From an uncultured Clostridium sp. (GTDB lineage: Bacteria; Bacillota; Clostridia; Clostridiales; Clostridiaceae), in NCBI GenBank assembly GCA_934777095.1, contig CAKVNP010000109.1, positions 1 to 6,965 on the forward strand: a stretch of 6,965 nt of DNA. Reading direction: 5' to 3'. Below are positions 1 to 6,554 of the stretch, in pieces. The notes beneath the pieces are model-generated. The model ran no database searches. It had not been told where the DNA came from and worked only from the letters and a program-made list of their open reading frames with translations. The stretch's first letter is position 1, and every line of letters begins with the position of its first letter. The position numbers were made by a program, and so were the translations under genes.

Positions 1-257
<257 letters not shown>

Positions 258-284
258 TGCGTATTTTATTTTGTTACCTAGGAT

Positions 285-313
285 AGTATATCACAAGCTT
301 TTTACCGTGGCAA
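285..313 (-). promoter_or_regulatory. Sigma-A promoter of rpsB
   Basis: On the minus strand, -35 TTGCCA (308-313) and -10 TATACT (285-290) are separated by exactly 17 bp. A TG one base before the -10 makes it an extended -10 element. Each hexamer differs little from TTGACA/TATAAT, as expected for a highly expressed ribosomal gene. Predicted transcription start is near 278, giving a leader of about 105 nt. Confidence 0.8.
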
Positions 314-402
314 CAACTTTTTTCATTTTTTTCAAAGTACAATACTTTAATATTTTATCCACTATTTTAATTAATAAACCTTCAATTTAACGATGAATCA
401 AT

Positions 403-435
403 AAAAAAATGAGCAGGTTTTTCTGCTCATTTTTT
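403..435 (-). terminator. Rho-independent terminator of codY
   Basis: Five bases after the codY stop, the minus strand forms a stem ATGAGCAG/CTGCTCAT (8 bp, perfect; 423-430 with 409-416) around a 6-nt loop. It is extended by five A-T pairs and followed by a run of seven T (409-403). This is a textbook intrinsic terminator. Because A and T tracts flank both sides it could also work from the plus strand, but no plus-strand gene reads into it. It separates codY transcription from the independently promoted rpsB. Confidence 0.92.
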
Positions 436-439
436 AAAA

Positions 440-1216
440 CTATGTGATTTTTTTAAGTTCATCTATTAATTTAGAGTTAAGGATCTTAATATGAGTTCCT
501 TTCATTCCTAAAGATCTTGATTCTATTACTCCGGCACTTTCGAATTTTCTTAATGCATTTACAATAACACTTCTAGTTATTCCAACTTTATCAGCTATTT
601 TTGATGCTACTAATAATCCTTCTGTCCCATCTAATTCATTAAATATATGCTCAACTGCTTCTAGTTCAGAATAAGATAATGTTCCTAAGGCTAATTGAAC
701 TACAGCTTTCTTTCTTGCTTCTTCTTCAATTTCGTCCTTTTGTCCTCTTAATATTTCCATTCCAACAACTGTAGCACTATATTCAGCTATTACTAAATCA
801 TCATCATTAAATTCTTTACCAAATCTAGCAAGCAGTAATGCTCCTAATCTTTCTCCGTTACCTATTATAGGTACAATAGTAGAAACTTTTTGTTCCATTG
901 GGCATTCTCCGCCACCTTTGAAAACGCATTCTCCTGATGTCTTTGAGTTTGCTACTGTTTCAGTAACATCTAAAACGCTCTCATTATATTCACCTGGGAA
1001 CTTGTTTTCTGATAAAACATAATTTTTCATTATTTCACATTCGAAATCTTTGCAAAAAGTATGTCCTAAAACTTTCCCTACTCCATTAACTATATATACA
1101 TTGCATTCTAACACGTCACATAGTAATGCACAAATATCATCAAAAGACATAGGTTCTTTCCCACTTTTTTGAAGAATCTTATTTAATCTTCTAGTTTTAT
1201 TTAGTAATGATGACAT
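440..1216 (-). CDS. codY: GTP- and branched-chain amino acid-sensing transcriptional regulator CodY
   Basis: CodY is a global cytoplasmic DNA-binding regulator of low-GC Firmicutes. It binds isoleucine, leucine and valine, and in many species GTP, and represses nutrient-scavenging and virulence genes when nutrients are plentiful. The 258-residue product matches the usual family length. Residues 1 to about 155 are the GAF-like effector domain; the FPxxY segment (F73, P74, Y77) corresponds to the branched-chain amino acid pocket of Bacillus CodY. A linker helix (about 155-180) leads to the C-terminal winged helix, with recognition region [19 protein letters not shown] (about 204-222) and wing [12 protein letters not shown] chose the ATG at 1216 over the in-frame one at 1249: AGGAGG lies 8 nt before it and [16 protein letters not shown] is the conserved family start. 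The longer version has no SD. The gene has its own promoter and a strong terminator. Confidence 0.97.
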   Translation of the reverse strand: MSSLLNKTRRLNKILQKSGKEPMSFDDICALLCDVLECNVYIVNGVGKVLGHTFCKDFECEIMKNYVLSENKFPGEYNESVLDVTETVANSKTSGECVFKGGGECPMEQKVSTIVPIIGNGERLGALLLARFGKEFNDDDLVIAEYSATVVGMEILRGQKDEIEEEARKKAVVQLALGTLSYSELEAVEHIFNELDGTEGLLVASKIADKVGITRSVIVNALRKFESAGVIESRSLGMKGTHIKILNSKLIDELKKIT

Positions 1217-1224
1217 CCAATCAT

Positions 1225-1230
1225 CCTCCT
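1225..1230 (-). promoter_or_regulatory. codY ribosome binding site (decides the start)
   Basis: AGGAGG on the minus strand, 8 nt before the ATG at 1216. It lies inside the extended reading frame that begins at 1249, so it argues for the shorter 258-residue product. Confidence 0.85.
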
Positions 1231-1265
1231 CATTCACTTTACATCTCATAACATTTCATTAACTT

Positions 1266-1294
1266 ATACTATCATATAAGGAAACTGTTTTCAA
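1266..1294 (-). promoter_or_regulatory. Probable sigma-A promoter of codY
   Basis: Minus-strand -35 TTGAAA (1289-1294), a 17-bp spacer and -10 TAGTAT (1266-1271), preceded by TG one base upstream (extended -10). Predicted start is near 1259, giving a leader of about 43 nt to the codY ATG. No clear terminator follows topA, so readthrough from topA may also feed codY. Confidence 0.6.
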
Positions 1295-1299
1295 CATTT

Positions 1300-1345
1300 T
1301 TAATTCATTTTCGACATCATGGGAGTTATTTCATTTTTGCCATCA
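1300..1345 (-). repeat. Imperfect 20-nt direct repeat between topA and the codY promoter
   Basis: Two 20-nt copies at 1326-1345 and 1300-1319 match at 17 of 20 positions, with a 26-nt offset. On the minus strand they read TGATGgCaAAAATGAaATAA and TGATGtCgAAAATGAtTTAA-like; the differences are at three positions. The first copy starts right after the topA stop and the second ends 5 nt before the codY -35. They could be a duplicated operator, an A-rich upstream element, or a chance remnant of duplication. Confidence 0.55.
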
Positions 1346-3445
1346 TTATTTATTATTTTCTTCTGCTTCATTAGGAATTTCTTTTACATGTCCGCATTCG
1401 CCATTAGAACATTGTGCATATTTACCTTTGCTCTTGCTGTACTTAGCTACCATATAGCTTCCGCATTCTTCACACTTATCTTTAAGCGGTTCATACCAGC
1501 TTACAAAGTCACAATTTGGATAATTTGAACATCCAAAGAATTTTTTACCCTTCTTGCTTCTTTTAACTAATATCTTGCCTTCGCCACATTTTGGACATGG
1601 ATCATCTAATTCTTCAACTATTGGTTTAGCATTCTTACATTCTGGATAACCTGGACAAGCTAAGAAATTACCATATCTTCCATGTTTAATTACCATCATT
1701 CTTCCACACTTATCACATGGTACATCACTTACTTTATCTTCAATTACAACTTTAGAAATTTCTTTTTCTGCTTTATCTATAGCTACCTGTAGTGGTCCAA
1801 AGAACTCTTTTACTACATTAGTCCAGTATTCGCTTCCTTCTTCTATATTATCAAGCTTTCCTTCCATAGCTGCTGTAAAGTCAGCATCTACAATCTGCTT
1901 GAAATACTCTGAAACTATATTGTTAACTATAAAGCCTAATTCTGTAGGATGAAGATTTTTCTTTTCCCTAATGATATACTCTCTGCTTAAAAGAGTAGAA
2001 ATAGTTGGTACATAAGTACTTGGTCTTCCTATTCCTTTTTCTTCTAGCAATTTAACAAATGATGCTTCAGTATATCTAGCTGGTGGCTGTGTGAAATGCT
2101 GCTTTCCTTCAATGCTTGCTGGTTTAAGCTCTTCACCTTCCACTAGTACAGGTAATGATACGTCATTTTCATCATCTTCTGTAACATAATCATATACCTT
2201 CATAAAACCATCAAAGTTTACTGTATTACCTGATGCCTTAAATTTATAATCTCCATTTACTATATCAATACTGTTTGTATTTAATTCGCAGGCTGCCATT
2301 TGGCTCGCTACAAATCTTTGCCAGATTAATGAATATAATTTATATTGCTCAGGAGTTAAATTGTTTTTCGCAATTTCTGGTGTTATTTCAACATGTGAAG
2401 GTCTTATTGCTTCATGGGCATCCTGAATATTTTTTTTACTTTTATATACTCTTAAATTTTCAGGTACGTACTCTTCACCGTAATTTTCCTTAATAAATTC
2501 TACTGCTTTTCCTTGAGCCTCTTCTGAAATTCTTACAGAGTCAGTTCTCATATAAGTAATTAAACCTACTGTTCCATAGCCCTTTACTTCTACACCTTCA
2601 TATAAAGCCTGTGCTACTGACATCGTTCTCTTAGTTATAAAGTTAAGCTTCTTGGATGCTTCTTGTTGAAGGGTACTTGTAGTAAATGGTGGAAGTGGAT
2701 TTTTTACTCTCTTCCCTTTTTTTACTGATTTAACTACAAAGTTTCCTTTTTCTAAACTATCTATTATTTCATCAGCTTCTTCTTTATTGTTTATTTCAAT
2801 CTTTTTCCCTTTGTATTGTACTAATCTGATTGGGAATTTCTTTCTTTCCTTTTTCATTGAACAATCAACTGTCCAATATTCCTTAGGGATAAAAGCTTTA
2901 ATTTCTTCTTCTCTATCACAGATAAGTTTTAATGCTGCAGATTGAACTCTCCCTGCACTTAATCCCCACTTAACATTTTTCCATAAGATAGGACTAATCT
3001 CATAACCAACTAATCTATCTAAGATTCTTCTAGCCTGCTGGGCATCAACTAAATTTATATTTATTTCTCTAGCATCCTTTATTGATGCTTTTACCGCAGA
3101 CTTTGTAATTTCATTAAATACTATTCTGCATTTCTGATCCTCAGATATTTTTAATATATTTGCTAAATGCCAAGAGATAGCTTCACCTTCTCTATCGGGG
3201 TCGGTTGCAAGGTAAACTTTATCTGCTTTTTTGGCAGCTTTTCTTAACTTATCTATTAATTCGCCTTTTCCTCTTATTGTTATATATTTTGGATTAAAAT
3301 TATCCTCTATATCAACACCTAATTTACTTTTAGGTAAATCTCTTACATGCCCCATTGATGCTTCAACCACATAATTCTTACCTAAATATTTACCTATTGT
3401 CTTTGCCTTAGCAGGTGATTCCACTATAACAAGATTTTGACCCAT
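1346..3445 (-). CDS. topA: DNA topoisomerase I (type IA)
   Basis: Topoisomerase I relaxes negative supercoils by cutting one strand, forming a 5'-phosphotyrosine link, and passing the other strand through. The 699-residue product has the usual length and order. The Toprim domain (about 1-115) has E9 in VESPAKAKT and the metal-binding DPDREGE motif (82-88). The topoisomerase IA core carries RLVGYEISP (144-152), SAGRVQSAAL (163-172), catalytic Y298 in ITYMRTDSVRIS, and GIGRPSTY (471-478). The C-terminus has three four-cysteine zinc motifs: C577/C580/C597/C603, C617/C620/C639/C645 and C658/C661/C679/C684. The tail is acidic and Asn-rich. ATG at 3445 has AGGAG 8 nt upstream, but that SD lies in a hairpin (3453-3476). 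It follows dprA after 48 nt, as in many Firmicutes, and precedes codY. No obvious terminator follows. Confidence 0.98.
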   Translation of the reverse strand: MGQNLVIVESPAKAKTIGKYLGKNYVVEASMGHVRDLPKSKLGVDIEDNFNPKYITIRGKGELIDKLRKAAKKADKVYLATDPDREGEAISWHLANILKISEDQKCRIVFNEITKSAVKASIKDAREININLVDAQQARRILDRLVGYEISPILWKNVKWGLSAGRVQSAALKLICDREEEIKAFIPKEYWTVDCSMKKERKKFPIRLVQYKGKKIEINNKEEADEIIDSLEKGNFVVKSVKKGKRVKNPLPPFTTSTLQQEASKKLNFITKRTMSVAQALYEGVEVKGYGTVGLITYMRTDSVRISEEAQGKAVEFIKENYGEEYVPENLRVYKSKKNIQDAHEAIRPSHVEITPEIAKNNLTPEQYKLYSLIWQRFVASQMAACELNTNSIDIVNGDYKFKASGNTVNFDGFMKVYDYVTEDDENDVSLPVLVEGEELKPASIEGKQHFTQPPARYTEASFVKLLEEKGIGRPSTYVPTISTLLSREYIIREKKNLHPTELGFIVNNIVSEYFKQIVDADFTAAMEGKLDNIEEGSEYWTNVVKEFFGPLQVAIDKAEKEISKVVIEDKVSDVPCDKCGRMMVIKHGRYGNFLACPGYPECKNAKPIVEELDDPCPKCGEGKILVKRSKKGKKFFGCSNYPNCDFVSWYEPLKDKCEECGSYMVAKYSKSKGKYAQCSNGECGHVKEIPNEAEENNK

Positions 3446-3452
3446 ATCTAAT

Positions 3453-3486
3453 ACTCCTAACGATATTTTTAGGAGTTTACACCCCC
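3453..3486 (-). promoter_or_regulatory. Hairpin enclosing the topA SD, with a competing upstream stem
   Basis: On the minus strand ACTCCTAA (3469-3476) and TTAGGAGT (3453-3460) form a perfect 8-bp stem with an 8-nt loop, and the 3' arm contains the topA SD AGGAG (3454-3458). No T tract follows, so it is not a terminator. Just upstream, GGGGGT (3481-3486) can instead pair with ACTCCT (3471-3476) across a GTAA (GNRA-type) tetraloop, using two G-U pairs. The two stems share the ACTCC arm and are mutually exclusive, so the pair could act as a translational on/off switch for topA. The complementarity is seen directly; the regulatory role is inference. Confidence 0.5.
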
Positions 3487-3493
3487 TTAAATC

Positions 3494-4549
3494 CTAACTT
3501 AACTTCGCATAATAATTGCCTGGCAGGCAAATAATTTTATTTTTATTTTGCATTTCAAATAATAACTCATACAAAGCTATCCTGTCAATATTTACACTTT
3601 CAATTATCTTATCAATATGTATAGGTTCACATCCTATAATCTGCCACAATTCACGTTCTTTACTATTAATTTCTATATTTTTTACATTATTTTTATTTTT
3701 ATTAAGGAATCGATATAAATCTTCAATTTCAGTAAAAGTAAAAGCCCCATCCTTAATCAGCTTGTTGCATCCTTGGCTCGTATAGTTAAAAACCGGCCCT
3801 GGAACTGCCATGATTTCCTTTCCCTGCTCTAATGCATAATTCACTGTAATAAGACTTCCGCTTTTAACTGAAGCTTCTACAACTATCAGCCACTTACATA
3901 AACCACTTATTATCCTATTACGTCTCGGAAAATTGTATCTATTAGGTTTTTCTCCTGGAGGAAACTCTGAAACCAATAATCCTTCCTTAATTATTTCTTC
4001 ATATAATCTCTTATTTGAAGGCGGATAAACAATATCAAGTCCACAGCCTAATACACCAACCGTCTTGCCTTTGCTTACTAATGTTGCTTTATGTGCTATA
4101 GAATCTATGCCATAAGCTACTCCACTTACAGTCCCTAAATCTAAATCGCATATATTTCTTACGATAGCTTTAGTTACTTCAGCTCCATAGGCTGTATTCT
4201 TTCTTGCACCAATTACAGCTACAAGCTCTAGATACGCGCACTCTAAATTGCCTTTATAAAACAATACATATGGCGGCTGTGCTATATTTCTTAACTTTTC
4301 TGGATATTTTCTATCCCCTATAGTTACAAACTCTATACCTTCTTGAATAAGCTTATTTAAAAGCAATTGTCCTGAAGCAATAGTCTTTTCAGATATCTCT
4401 GCTTCTTCTTTTTCTGATAATACTTTTTTATTAAGTATTTCATTAATATTATTATAAATATTTTCTTCATTATTATACATTTCTATTAATTGCAGCTTAA
4501 CTTTGTTCCTTATATCTAATGATATGAACCATAAAATATATTTATCCAT
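3494..4549 (-). CDS. dprA: DNA processing protein DprA (Smf family)
   Basis: DprA binds incoming single-stranded DNA during natural transformation and loads RecA on it; it is also conserved in bacteria not known to be competent. The 351-residue product has an N-terminal helical region (about 1-70) and the Rossmann-like DNA_processg_A domain. Visible motifs are VIGARKNTAYG (112-122), SGVAYGID (142-149), GCGLDIVYP (168-176), FPRRNRIISGL (207-217), KSGSLIT (229-235) and AVPG (248-251). A C-terminal DprA winged-helix region follows (about 297-351). The first motif reads GAR where GSR or GTR is more usual. I chose ATG at 4549 because AGGAGG (4556-4561) lies 6 nt upstream; the in-frame ATG at 4576 has no SD and would overlap comM. 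The gene starts 10 nt after the comM stop and is probably cotranscribed with it and with topA. Confidence 0.95.
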   Translation of the reverse strand: MDKYILWFISLDIRNKVKLQLIEMYNNEENIYNNINEILNKKVLSEKEEAEISEKTIASGQLLLNKLIQEGIEFVTIGDRKYPEKLRNIAQPPYVLFYKGNLECAYLELVAVIGARKNTAYGAEVTKAIVRNICDLDLGTVSGVAYGIDSIAHKATLVSKGKTVGVLGCGLDIVYPPSNKRLYEEIIKEGLLVSEFPPGEKPNRYNFPRRNRIISGLCKWLIVVEASVKSGSLITVNYALEQGKEIMAVPGPVFNYTSQGCNKLIKDGAFTFTEIEDLYRFLNKNKNNVKNIEINSKERELWQIIGCEPIHIDKIIESVNIDRIALYELLFEMQNKNKIICLPGNYYAKLS

Positions 4550-4555
4550 TATATG

Positions 4556-4561
4556 CCTCCT
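4556..4561 (-). promoter_or_regulatory. dprA ribosome binding site overlapping the comM stop codon
   Basis: The minus strand reads TAGGAGG: the comM stop TAG (4562-4560) shares its AG with the dprA AGGAGG, which is 6 nt before the ATG at 4549. A ribosome ending on comM would sit on this SD, the usual layout for translational coupling. Confidence 0.85.
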
Positions 4562-5633
4562 ATACAATTTTGCCAAATATATTTTTTCTGTAATTTAATG
4601 ACTCCATGATATGGTAATCTTCTATTTTGTCCGTTCCATCTAAATCAGCCATTGTTCTTGCAACCTTAATAATCTTTGTATATGCTCTAATGGATAAATC
4701 ATTTCTTTGGTAACATTCCTGGATAAGTTTTTTTGCTCCTATTGATATTCGACATAATCTTAAAACATCTTTACCTACTATTTCAGAATTATATTCGTAT
4801 TTTGTATCCTTCAACCTAAATTTCTGCATTTCGCATGCAGCCATCACCCTTTGTCGCATATTGTCAGAATTATTTTTTTCTTTTGTAATAGCAACTTCAT
4901 CCACTTGTACTCTTGGAACATAATTTAGCAGATCAATTCTATCCATTAATGCCCCTGACATTCTGCTGGCATATCTTTTTATTTCTAGAGGTGTACAGAT
5001 GCACTTTTCTCCATGTCCTTCCAGCATCTTACCACAAGGACAAGGATTAAATGCTGCTACAAGTACAAACTTACTTGGCAATATGTAACTTTCATTAGCC
5101 CTTGATATATGTATTACACCCTCTTCTAAGGGCTGTCTTAAAGAATCTAATATGTCCCTGCGAAATTCTAACATTTCATCTAAAAACAATACACCATTAT
5201 GTGCCAGCGTTATCTCTCCTGCCCTTATTTCACTTCCTCCACCAATCAATGCCGCCTTGGTAATGCTATGATGTGGAGCCCTAAAAGGCCTTTTTACAAA
5301 GTATCCATCTTTAATTAAGCCAGATACACTATAAATTTTTGCAACCTCCATCTGTTCTTCTATGGTAAGCGGTGGAAGTATTGAAGGAAGTGCATTAGCT
5401 AGCATGCTTTTACCAGAGCCTGGCGAACCATATAAAGCAACATTATGTCTACCTGCTGCCACTATTTCCATAGCTCTTTTTGAAGAATACTGTCCAAATA
5501 TATCGCCATAATCTAACTCATATCTGTACTGCTGCCTATTATCTTTCTTTCCTTCATAAGGCAACAGGTCCTCATTTGTTATATATGAAACTACTTCCTT
5601 AAGATTTCTAAATGGATAGAAATTTCCAAGCAT
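4560..5633 (-). CDS. comM: C-terminal fragment of ComM (AAA+ ATPase module)
   Basis: After the TAG the same frame stays open, but the first ATG is at 5633 (MLGNFYPFRNLKEVVS), giving 357 residues. It contains the complete Mg-chelatase AAA+ module: Walker A GSPGSGKS (69-76 of the fragment), RPFRAPHHS (115-123), Walker B VLFLDE (148-153), PLEEG/ISRA (168-179), FNPCPCG and CICTP with four cysteines (198, 200, 211, 213), and SRMSGALMDRIDL (223-235). The ATG has only a distant AAAGGA (about 13 nt away), so independent translation would be weak. If it is made, it would be an ATPase without the N-terminal domain. Its stop overlaps the dprA SD. Confidence 0.6.
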   Translation of the reverse strand: MLGNFYPFRNLKEVVSYITNEDLLPYEGKKDNRQQYRYELDYGDIFGQYSSKRAMEIVAAGRHNVALYGSPGSGKSMLANALPSILPPLTIEEQMEVAKIYSVSGLIKDGYFVKRPFRAPHHSITKAALIGGGSEIRAGEITLAHNGVLFLDEMLEFRRDILDSLRQPLEEGVIHISRANESYILPSKFVLVAAFNPCPCGKMLEGHGEKCICTPLEIKRYASRMSGALMDRIDLLNYVPRVQVDEVAITKEKNNSDNMRQRVMAACEMQKFRLKDTKYEYNSEIVGKDVLRLCRISIGAKKLIQECYQRNDLSIRAYTKIIKVARTMADLDGTDKIEDYHIMESLNYRKNIFGKIV

Positions 5634-5735
5634 AAAACTTCTAATTTCCTTTAAATTCTCTAAGGGGAAAATAAAATTTTTCTTATTTTTTGTATCGCCT
5701 TCAAATATTATTGGAATTGAGCCTTTTACTCCTTT

Positions 5736-6080
5736 CTAATCTCCATTTATAGATAATTCTCCTAAGACTACATATTCATCTAACGGTATCTGCTTAATTT
5801 GATTTGATACCATTAGTATTCCCAAAGCTATAGGAAGATCCAGCATTGTTCCTACTTTTCTTACATCTGCTGGTGCTAGATTAATTATTATCCTGCCTAA
5901 AGGAAATTTAAAACCACTATTTACAATAGCTGCCCTGACTCTCTCTCTTGCTTCTTTTACAGAAGCGTTTGGCAGCCCAACTATTGCAAAAGACGGAAGT
6001 CCATTCATGATATCTACTTCTACATTGATGAGCACTCCATCTAATCCATGATGAGTTGCGCTTATAATATTAATTGCCAT
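5736..6080 (-). CDS. comM: N-terminal fragment of ComM (partial ChlI / Lon-like domain)
   Basis: This is the part of comM translated before the in-frame TAG: 114 residues starting MAINIISATHHG and ending GELSINGD. It carries conserved ChlI-domain segments, NGLPSFAIVGLPNASVKEAR, then ERVRAAIVNSGFKFP and the INLAPADVRK motif and DLPIALGIL. It lacks the rest of that domain and the whole ATPase module, so it would be inactive as a helicase and probably unstable. Translation begins at ATG 6080, with GGGTGAT-type complementarity to 16S rRNA just upstream; a GTG at 6089 would add three residues but has worse SD placement. Listed separately because an automatic annotation may show it as its own small protein. 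Confidence 0.6.
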   Translation of the reverse strand: MAINIISATHHGLDGVLINVEVDIMNGLPSFAIVGLPNASVKEARERVRAAIVNSGFKFPLGRIIINLAPADVRKVGTMLDLPIALGILMVSNQIKQIPLDEYVVLGELSINGD

Positions 6081-6182
6081 AATTATCACCCTTTTTCATT
6101 ATTGACACAGTTATAATAATTCTAATCATCAGCTGAATATTTTTTATCCTTTTGTCGATGATTCATTATAGGAGGTGATCAA
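6081..6182. other. Divergent intergenic region between comM and yraN
   Basis: This 102-bp A+T-rich gap must hold the start signals for yraN (plus) and probably comM-dprA-topA (minus). A plus-strand TTGACA (6102-6107) is a perfect -35 hexamer but has no good -10 at 16-18 bp; a perfect TATAAT (6112-6117) is too close to it. On the minus strand TATAAC (6112-6117 region) has only a weak TTCAGC-like -35. A 7-bp inverted repeat AATCATC/GATGATT (6124-6130 and 6157-6163) lies between. I cannot assign a promoter with confidence. Confidence 0.5.
6170..6180 (+). promoter_or_regulatory. Very strong yraN ribosome binding site
   Basis: AGGAGGTGATC is an 11-nt match to the extended complement of the 16S rRNA 3' end, with 7 nt between GGAGG and the ATG at 6183. 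It fixes the yraN start and is unusually complete for a gene thought to be modestly expressed. Confidence 0.9.
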
Positions 6183-6554
6183 ATGAAATCCTATAATAAA
6201 GATATAGGCAGCTATACCGAAAATATAGCTGCCACCTATCTATTAAGCAATGGATATTCTATTTTAGACAGAAATTACAGAAATAAGTTTGGAGAAGTAG
6301 ATATTATCTGCCAGAAAGATAATCTTATTATTTTTGTTGAAGTAAAAAGCAGGTATACAAATTCTTTTGGAAATCCATTAGAATCTGTATCCTGCCATAA
6401 ACAGAAAAAAATTATCCTGCTTTCAAAATTCTACATATTATATAAAAAACTTTCTGATTTCAATATCAGATATGATGTAATTGAAATATATCTCAATCAT
6501 CTAAATAACACATATGAAGTGAATCATTTAGAAGATGCCTTTAGATGTTACTAG
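6183..6554 (+). CDS. yraN: UPF0102 family protein YraN (endonuclease-like fold)
   Basis: YraN is a small, widely conserved protein of the restriction-endonuclease-like superfamily with no firmly established role; a function in DNA processing or repair is often assumed from its fold and its neighbours. The 123-residue product has the family layout: an N-terminal helix with E13 (GSYTENIAATYLLSNGY), NYRNKFGEVDII with D40, FVEVKSR with E53 and K55 (the Glu-X-Lys nuclease signature), and the C-terminal RYDVIEIYL strand. All expected acidic and lysine residues are present, so it looks intact. It is the only plus-strand gene in the window, divergent from comM and convergent with rnhB. In the clostridial and wider Firmicute neighbourhoods I know, yraN usually runs with its neighbours. 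Its last base pairs overlap the rnhB stop through a shared CTAG. Confidence 0.93.
   Translation: MKSYNKDIGSYTENIAATYLLSNGYSILDRNYRNKFGEVDIICQKDNLIIFVEVKSRYTNSFGNPLESVSCHKQKKIILLSKFYILYKKLSDFNIRYDVIEIYLNHLNNTYEVNHLEDAFRCY

Larger units (their letters stand above)
4560..6080 (-). pseudogene. comM: ComM / YifB-type Mg-chelatase-like AAA+ ATPase, interrupted by an in-frame TAG
   Basis: ComM is an AAA+ helicase that promotes branch migration when transforming DNA recombines with the chromosome. Reading from ATG 6080 (MAINIISATHHGLDGVLINV, the family start) to TAG 4560 gives one frame of 506 codons, the normal family length. It is broken only by a TAG at 5738-5736 (codon 115). The residues on both sides join as expected: GELSINGD, stop, KGVKGSIPIIFEG, where relatives usually have an aliphatic residue after NG-acidic. 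No insertion, deletion or frameshift is visible. N-terminal Lon-like ChlI domain, then Walker A GSPGSGKS (about 218-225), Walker B VLFLDE (about 297-302), a four-cysteine NPCPC/CIC cluster (about 347-362) and the C-terminal Mg-chelatase domain are all present. A recent nonsense mutation, an assembly error or stop readthrough would each explain it. The GTG at 6089 is a less likely alternative start. Confidence 0.85.

Noticed and set aside
1217..1249. Upstream ATG giving a 269-residue CodY
   Set aside because: No SD before 1249; AGGAGG at 1225-1230 and the conserved MSSLLNKTR start support 1216.
1280..1320. CodY box for autoregulation upstream of codY
   Set aside because: The best alignment to AATTTTCWGAAAATT that I found matches only about 9 of 15 positions, no better than expected in such A+T-rich DNA.
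1319..1528. Plus-strand open frame of 69 codons
   Set aside because: Antisense to the 3' end of topA, hydrophobic composition from complementing Lys/Glu/Cys codons, no SD, no recognisable domain.
2275..2493. Plus-strand open frame of 72 codons
   Set aside because: Lies entirely inside topA on the opposite strand with no SD or family resemblance.
3516..3785. Plus-strand open frame of 89 codons
   Set aside because: Shadow of dprA; Ile/Leu/Ser-rich as expected from the reverse complement of A-rich coding sequence.
4550..4576. Upstream ATG giving a 360-residue DprA
   Set aside because: No SD and it would overlap comM; AGGAGG at 4556-4561 supports 4549.
5736..5738. TAG in comM read as pyrrolysine
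   Set aside because: ComM is not a pyrrolysine protein family, relatives appear to have an ordinary aliphatic residue here, and no pyl genes are in view.
6102..6117. TTGACA and TATAAT on the plus strand as a yraN promoter
   Set aside because: Both hexamers are perfect but only 4 bp apart, so they cannot form one sigma-A promoter; no good partner found for either.
6124..6163. Inverted repeat AATCATC/GATGATT as an operator or terminator
   Set aside because: Only 7-bp arms with a 26-nt A+T-rich spacer and no T tract; easily chance.
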